Source of the DNA: Eubacteriales bacterium
Lineage (GTDB): Bacteria; Bacillota; Clostridia; Lachnospirales; Lachnospiraceae
Reading direction: 5' to 3'
Assembly (NCBI GenBank): GCA_030526665.1
Contig: JAUNCI010000013.1
Location: 1-38,463 of the forward strand
Length of the DNA stretch: 38,463 bases
The stretch's first letter is position 1. Each line of letters starts with the position of its first letter. This document shows, one piece after another, positions 34,292 through 38,463 of the stretch. The notes beneath the pieces were generated by a model that was given only the letters and a program-made list of their open reading frames with translations, made no database searches and was not told where the DNA came from. The translations under genes and the position numbers were made by a program.

Positions 34292-34320
34292 TTGACTTTC
34301 GTGGTTTAAAGTGTTACTAT
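34292..34320 (+). promoter_or_regulatory. Sigma-A promoter of the TrpXYZ-like transporter operon
   Basis: TTGACT (34292-34297), a 17-base spacer and TACTAT (34315-34320). Transcription would start near 34327, just at the left arm of the leader inverted repeat. Confidence 0.75.
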
Positions 34321-34328
34321 GTGTGCTG

Positions 34329-34353
34329 TTGATATGTTTAGGGTACATATCAA
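34329..34353 (+). promoter_or_regulatory. Leader inverted repeat, candidate operator
   Basis: Nine-base arms TTGATATGT and ACATATCAA around a seven-base centre (TTAGGGT). It begins at about +3 of the predicted transcript and ends about 20 bases before the GGAGG site. It could be a repressor site or an mRNA hairpin; the AT-rich arms favour a protein site. Confidence 0.5.
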
Positions 34354-34382
34354 ATTCAAAGGGTTTTATGGAGGATTTTATA

Positions 34383-35348
34383 ATGAACACAAAAAGACTT
34401 GCTATTTCTCTTGCTACAGTTCTTGCAGCCGGAACATGCTCAGTTACTGCATCTGCAGAAGAAGGTACATTCAAAGTAGGTATCTGTCAGCTCGTTCAGC
34501 ACGTTGCTCTCGACGCTGCAACTGAAGGCTTCAAAGCAGCTCTTACTGAAGAACTCGGCGAAGACGCAGTTGAATTTGATGAGCAGAATGCGCAGGGCGA
34601 CTCTAACACTTGTGCAACGATCATCAACGGTTTCACATCTGAAGAAGTTGATTTAATTCTTGCAAACGCTACTGCTCCACTTCAGGCAGCTGCTTCCGGA
34701 ACAGCTGATATTCCGATTCTCGGAACATCTATTACTGACTATGCAACAGCTCTTGAAATTTCAGATTGGACAGGAACTGTAGGTGGAAATATCTCAGGAA
34801 CATCTGACCTTGCTCCACTCGATCAGCAGGCAGAAATGATTAACGAACTTTTCCCGGATTCCAAAACAATTGCTCTTTTGTATTGTTCTGCAGAACCTAA
34901 CTCACAGTACCAGGTAGATACAGTAAAAGGTTATCTGGAAGAACTCGGAAAAACATGTGAATACTATGCTTTCTCTGATTCCAACGATATCTCAGCTGTT
35001 TGTACATCCGCAGCTGAAAACAGTGATGTAATCTATATCCCAACAGATAACACTGCTGCTTCCAATACAGAAATCATTGATAACATTTGCGAACCTGCAG
35101 GCGTTCCTGTTGTTACAGGTGAAGAAGGAATCTGTGCAGGCTGTGGTGTTGCTACACTTTCCATCAGCTACTATGACCTTGGATATACAACCGGTAAAAT
35201 GGCAGCAAAAATTCTCAAAGACGGTGAAGACATTTCTGAAATGCCTGTAGAATTTGCTCCACAGGTAACAAAAAAATACAATCCACAGAACTGTGAAGCA
35301 CTTGGTCTTGAAATTCCGGAAGGATATGAAGCAATCGAAACAGAATAA
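34383..35348 (+). CDS. ABC importer substrate-binding protein (TrpX-type)
   Basis: 321 residues, of the ABC_sub_bind (PF04392) family, which includes tryptophan and tyrosine binding proteins. Start is ATG 34383 with GGAGG 8 bases upstream; an open frame further upstream (to 34311) overlaps the promoter and is not used. A signal peptide MNTKRLAISLATVLAAGT ends near ASA-EE. The only nearby cysteine is Cys19 in AAGTC, which does not fit a lipobox, so anchoring is unclear. Two lobes follow with typical segments (DSNTCATIINGF, ALLYCSAEPNS, DVIYIPTDNTAAS, GYTTGKMAAKIL). Permease and ATPase genes follow. Substrate inferred as an aromatic amino acid or similar. Confidence 0.88.
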   Translation: MNTKRLAISLATVLAAGTCSVTASAEEGTFKVGICQLVQHVALDAATEGFKAALTEELGEDAVEFDEQNAQGDSNTCATIINGFTSEEVDLILANATAPLQAAASGTADIPILGTSITDYATALEISDWTGTVGGNISGTSDLAPLDQQAEMINELFPDSKTIALLYCSAEPNSQYQVDTVKGYLEELGKTCEYYAFSDSNDISAVCTSAAENSDVIYIPTDNTAASNTEIIDNICEPAGVPVVTGEEGICAGCGVATLSISYYDLGYTTGKMAAKILKDGEDISEMPVEFAPQVTKKYNPQNCEALGLEIPEGYEAIETE

Positions 35349-35411
35349 AAATTTGATTTTCTTTTTCGATTCATATCTAAAGATTTAATCTATACAAAAA
35401 TACAATACAGG

Positions 35412-35437
35412 CAGCGGGAGAGTTTTCTTTCTCGCTG
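35412..35437 (+). terminator. Intercistronic hairpin between binding protein and permease
   Basis: A 10-bp stem with two G-T pairs (35412-35421 with 35428-35437, loop GTTTTC) is followed by TTTCTGTG. Such structures often stabilise or partly terminate the binding-protein mRNA, so it exceeds permease mRNA. Confidence 0.5.
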
Positions 35438-35465
35438 TTTCTGTGCGTTAAGGAGAAAACAAAAA

Positions 35466-36386
35466 ATGACAATCTCAAGCCTACTCAATGCCTTTCCAGG
35501 CGCTATTGCCCAGGGTTTAATCTGGGGAATTATGGCGATTGGTGTGTATATCACATTCCGAATACTCGATATCGCCGATTTGACTGTTGATGGAACCATG
35601 TGTACCGGTGGTGCTGTATGCATCATGATGATGACATCCGGATATGGCATCATTCCATCTTTACTCGTTGCTATTCTCGCAGGTATGATTGCCGGATTTG
35701 TCACCGGTGTATTTCATACACTTATGGGAATTCCAGCCATACTTGCCGGAATTCTGACACAATTATCCTTATATTCTGTCAATCTGAAAATTATGGGAAA
35801 AGCCAATCAGGCAATCAATGTAAACAAATATAAACTTCTGGTTTCTCTTCGCTATTGCAAAGATGTACCATTCTATCAGAATTCTATCTTTGTTGTTGCA
35901 GTTATCTGTCTTGTACTGATTGCTATTTTATATTGGTTTTTCGGAACAGAACTTGGCTGCTCCCTTCGTGCAACAGGCTGCAATCCAAACATGTCTCGTG
36001 CACAGGGAATCAACACAAATCGTAACAAAGTATTAGGACTCATGCTTTCAAACGGTCTCGTAGCTCTCTCAAGTGCCTTGCTGGCTCAGTATCAGGGTTT
36101 TGCTGATATCAATATGGGACGTGGTGCTATCGTAATCGGACTTGCTGCTGTAATCATCGGTGAAGCAATCTTCAGCAAGATTTTCAGAAATTTTGCACTG
36201 AAACTTCTCGCCGTAGTATTTGGTTCTATTCTCTACTACCTTGTTCTTCAGACCGTAATCTGGCTTGGAATCGATACAGACCTGCTGAAGCTTCTGTCCG
36301 CTCTTGTTGTAGCACTCTTCCTTGCTGCACCATATTGGAAAGCTAAGCATTTCTCAAAACCGGTGAAAAGAGGAGGTAACAACTAA
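35466..36386 (+). CDS. ABC importer permease (TrpY/LivH-like)
   Basis: 306 residues, strongly hydrophobic with about eight membrane helices. Conserved parts include the N-terminal GLIWGIMAIGVYITFRILDI and DLTVDGTM, then LRATGCNPNMSRAQGINT, which is the cytoplasmic loop that contacts the ATPase, and GRGAIVIGLAAVIIGEAI. It resembles the LivH/RbsC-like permeases paired with ABC_sub_bind proteins. The ATG has AAGGAG upstream. The stop overlaps the start of the ATPase gene by one base (TAATG). Confidence 0.93.
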   Translation: MTISSLLNAFPGAIAQGLIWGIMAIGVYITFRILDIADLTVDGTMCTGGAVCIMMMTSGYGIIPSLLVAILAGMIAGFVTGVFHTLMGIPAILAGILTQLSLYSVNLKIMGKANQAINVNKYKLLVSLRYCKDVPFYQNSIFVVAVICLVLIAILYWFFGTELGCSLRATGCNPNMSRAQGINTNRNKVLGLMLSNGLVALSSALLAQYQGFADINMGRGAIVIGLAAVIIGEAIFSKIFRNFALKLLAVVFGSILYYLVLQTVIWLGIDTDLLKLLSALVVALFLAAPYWKAKHFSKPVKRGGNN

Positions 36387-37180
36387 TGCTGGAAGTAAAG
36401 AACATTTATAAAACATTTAATCCAGGTACCATCAATGAAAAAACTGCTTTAGATGGTGTCTCCCTTACATTGGAGGATGGAGATTTTGTAACTGTAATCG
36501 GTGGAAACGGAGCCGGAAAATCCACTCTGTTAAATGCCGTTGCCGGAACCTGGCTTGTAGACGAAGGAAGCATTCATATCGATGGAATTGATGTTACTCG
36601 TCTGCCGGAACATAAACGTGCCATTTATCTGGGCCGTGTTTTCCAGGATCCAATGACAGGTACTGCTGCTACAATGGGTATTGAAGAAAATCTCGCACTT
36701 GCAAAACGTCGTGGCAAATTCCGATCATTAAGATCCGGCATCACTTCCGCTGAACGTGAAGAATACTTTGAACTTCTCAAAATTCTGGATTTGGGACTGG
36801 AAAATCGTCTCACTTCTAAAGTAGGTCTTCTTTCCGGAGGTCAGCGTCAGGCTTTGACACTGCTAATGGCAACCTTAAAAAAACCGAAGCTTTTACTGCT
36901 CGATGAACATACTGCCGCACTTGATCCGAAAACAGCTGCAAAGGTTCTGGAAACAACGGACCGCATCGTAAATCGCGATCAGCTCACCACACTCATGATT
37001 ACGCATAACATGAAAGATGCTATCGCACATGGTAATCGTCTGATCATGATGATGAATGGAAAAATCATTCTCGACATCAAAGGCGAAGAAAAGAAAAAAC
37101 TGACCGTCCGCGATCTTCTTGATCAGTTTGAAATTGCAAGCGGTGAACAGTTTACAAATGACTCAGCAATACTTGGTTAA
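36386..37180 (+). CDS. ABC importer ATPase (TrpZ-type)
   Basis: 264 residues. Walker A GGNGAGKST (about 38-46), Q-loop VFQDP, signature LLSGGQRQALTL, Walker B LLLLDEHTAALDP and H-loop THN are intact. Glu in DEH is the catalytic base; the His after it is unusual compared with the common DEP/DEPT but occurs in this family. It powers uptake by the preceding permease. The ATG overlaps the permease stop, with AGGAGG 9 bases upstream, so translation is coupled. It is the last gene, followed by a strong terminator. Confidence 0.95.
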   Translation: MLEVKNIYKTFNPGTINEKTALDGVSLTLEDGDFVTVIGGNGAGKSTLLNAVAGTWLVDEGSIHIDGIDVTRLPEHKRAIYLGRVFQDPMTGTAATMGIEENLALAKRRGKFRSLRSGITSAEREEYFELLKILDLGLENRLTSKVGLLSGGQRQALTLLMATLKKPKLLLLDEHTAALDPKTAAKVLETTDRIVNRDQLTTLMITHNMKDAIAHGNRLIMMMNGKIILDIKGEEKKKLTVRDLLDQFEIASGEQFTNDSAILG

Positions 37181-37186
37181 TACTTT

Positions 37187-37218
37187 AAGAAGGTGCTTTT
37201 TGCACCTTCTTATTTTTT
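37187..37218 (+). terminator. Terminator of the TrpXYZ-like operon
   Basis: A perfect 10-bp stem AAGAAGGTGC/GCACCTTCTT (37187-37196 with 37202-37211) with a TTTTT loop, followed by ATTTTTTA. Confidence 0.93.
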
Positions 37219-37254
37219 ACCAAAACAGACACATAATGGTAAATGCATATTACG

Positions 37255-38190
37255 CTATACACTCACACAGGTAAATAAATCCTGTCCTCTATCATACCGG
37301 TAGATCTGATACGTCAGGAAATCCTCCTCCGGTGTCGCTTCATCAACCGTGTCCTTCAGTACTCTCTTTAATTCCGATGGTTCTGCATAAGTAACCGGAT
37401 GAATCATTACTTCATGAACGCTGGTGAATACCAGGTAATAATCATCCCCCATCAGTTCCCCCAGTCTCTGTGCTATGCCCGGAAGAAAAATCATAGCCGC
37501 TCCATTGATACGATCTGCAGTGCTTAAACATACACCCATTGCACTTTGCGCGAAGTCCATTTGAAAATCCTTTTCCAGAAATGCTTCTCCCGGATAGTAC
37601 AAATCTTCCAGAAGCTTATCCCATAGAAATATTCTGGGTTCTGTCATTTTCAGCATATTGTGTAAACCATATTCGAACACATCATCCTCATTCATTTTCC
37701 ATAAACGTGCATGATTCTTCTTTATTTTTACACTCGTAATACGCCCGTTACTCTCACCAAGCTGCATATACAATACCAGCGCCATATCTCCCACCACTCG
37801 ATAAATCGCATCTCTGAGTTCCTCATAGTGTTCATCCAGATTCAACATACGAATCACCATCTGATCTTTCGCTTTATTGTATGATTCCAACTTTTTTGTA
37901 TTTTCAAAATATCCTGCGTTTCTGACGCTTTCAATCTCACGAGCCACTTCAACGGCCAATTCATTCACATCACAGCGGTCATGAAAACAACGAAATAGTT
38001 CCTGCGTAAAAATACCGCAAATTTCTTTGGTTCCTTCAGATACTGCACACTCTATAAACAATCGATCCCCATTCGGAGTATGTCTGCCGCTCCCTTTTGC
38101 CTCGAAATAAATACGCTCCTGCGGTATACCCGTTTCACGAATAATTGCAGTTCTAAGTTCATCCACAAATACCGAATAATTTTTTGTCAT
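37255..38190 (-). CDS. DUF5688-like protein of unknown function
   Basis: 311 residues, cytosolic, no signal peptide or membrane helix. The C-terminal half has segments such as FLPGIAQRLGELMGDDYYLV, SVHEVMIHPV and YQIYRYDR, which resemble the DUF5688 family common in Lachnospiraceae; I make this match from memory of the pattern only. The start at ATG 38190 has AGAGAGGA 8 bases upstream; a longer frame to 38232 has no ribosome site. It is convergent with the transporter operon and stands alone. No function can be stated. Confidence 0.72.
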   Translation of the reverse strand: MTKNYSVFVDELRTAIIRETGIPQERIYFEAKGSGRHTPNGDRLFIECAVSEGTKEICGIFTQELFRCFHDRCDVNELAVEVAREIESVRNAGYFENTKKLESYNKAKDQMVIRMLNLDEHYEELRDAIYRVVGDMALVLYMQLGESNGRITSVKIKKNHARLWKMNEDDVFEYGLHNMLKMTEPRIFLWDKLLEDLYYPGEAFLEKDFQMDFAQSAMGVCLSTADRINGAAMIFLPGIAQRLGELMGDDYYLVFTSVHEVMIHPVTYAEPSELKRVLKDTVDEATPEEDFLTYQIYRYDRGQDLFTCVSV

Positions 38191-38318
38191 AATATGATTC
38201 CTCTCTGTAAAAATTTTCGTAATCTCTGACAAGATTCACAATTAATAACTGATCTAAAAAAACCAGCAAGGTTCCTCTTTATGAAAATATACAGAAATGA
38301 AATCGCTCTCAAAGAAAT

Positions 38319-38324
38319 ATTATA
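38319..38324 (-). promoter_or_regulatory. Isolated -10-like hexamer upstream of the DUF5688-like gene
   Basis: A TATAAT is present on the minus strand, about 130 bases before the gene, but no good -35 box lies at 16-18 bases. Weak support. Confidence 0.2.
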
Positions 38325-38363
38325 TGTATATTTTAATTTGCAGAATTACCCAAGTAAAGAAAA

Positions 38364-38410
38364 AGCGTTCGTAAAAATCCGTCATGATTAGACGCATTTT
38401 TACAAACGCT
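38364..38410 (-). terminator. Terminator-like hairpin of a gene beyond the right edge
   Basis: Arms AGCGTT-c-GTAAAAAT (38364-38378) and ATTTTTAC-a-AACGCT (38396-38410), with GTC/GAC inside, followed on the minus strand by TTTTTCTTTACTT. All minus frames between it and base 463 of the last segment contain stops, so the gene itself ends at or past the window edge. Confidence 0.65.
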
Positions 38411-38463
38411 GCTATCTGTTTTAACTCTTCTGCTTTTATAAAAGAAATTTATTTAGCAATTAT

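Noticed and set aside
34113-34295. A 60-codon plus-strand open frame between the DUF218 and transporter genes
   Set aside because: AT-rich chance frame of Ile, Phe, Tyr and Lys with no ribosome site; it runs into the transporter promoter.
34311-34382. Upstream extension of the binding protein start
   Set aside because: It would begin within the -10 box; ATG 34383 has the GGAGG site and gives a normal signal peptide.
1-38463. CRISPR arrays, tRNA or rRNA genes, insertion sequences
   Set aside because: No spaced direct repeats, tRNA-like cloverleaf ends, rRNA segments or transposase motifs were seen on reading either strand; a covariance-model scan would be needed to exclude small RNAs.

Overview
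This looks like a chromosomal segment of a low-GC, Gram-positive gut-type Clostridia, most likely Lachnospiraceae. I base this on the gene families (SCIFF/ranthipeptide locus, SecD-SecF fusion, HemZ-type radical SAM protein, DegV, a DUF5688-like protein, TrpXYZ-type transporter), the strong AGGAGG-type ribosome sites, and sigma-A-like promoters with 17-bp spacers. No species is claimed. I saw no rRNA, tRNA, insertion sequence, prophage or CRISPR array; the backbone is housekeeping genes with a few accessory systems between them.

Layout, left to right (most genes on the minus strand). 1-1483: a membrane-anchored Ser/Thr kinase followed by an overlapping secreted acidic protein cut by the window edge. 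1618-5162: argS, preceded by degV in one unit, and a PHP-family hydrolase. 5287-9438: an aryl-pyruvate operon (iorA, iorB, paaK, ACT protein) whose promoter carries a perfect 12-bp palindrome between the -35 and -10 boxes. 9691-15383: a MacAB/YknXYZ-like exporter with two adaptor proteins, one holding a roughly 350-residue acidic insertion in its hairpin. A lipoprotein with an internal duplication (15733-16962) is transcribed divergently from it.

17117-26050: a compact operon, apt - relA - MBL hydrolase - hemZ - HD-GYP - hisS - aspS. It joins purine salvage, (p)ppGpp metabolism and tRNA charging, runs from one clear promoter upstream of apt, and ends in a terminator shared with the convergent lipoprotein gene. 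26104-32064: scfA (six-cysteine precursor peptide, 46 residues) - scfB (radical SAM maturase) - secDF - recJ, with hairpins between scfA and scfB and between secDF and recJ. 32169-34093: a CorC/HlyC-type CBS membrane protein and a DUF218 (YdcF-like) protein.

34292-37218 (plus strand): a promoter, leader inverted repeat, and a three-gene ABC importer (binding protein, permease, ATPase) of the TrpXYZ type, closed by a strong terminator. 37255-38190: a DUF5688-like protein. The right end holds a terminator-like hairpin for a gene beyond the window.

The most interesting items are the ranthipeptide locus, the exporter with the enlarged adaptor and flanking inverted regulatory motif, the palindromic operator in the ior promoter, and the kinase/secreted-protein pair at the left edge. 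Aromatic amino acid uptake (TrpXYZ-like) and catabolism (ior/paaK) may be linked in physiology, but the sequence shows no shared control element.
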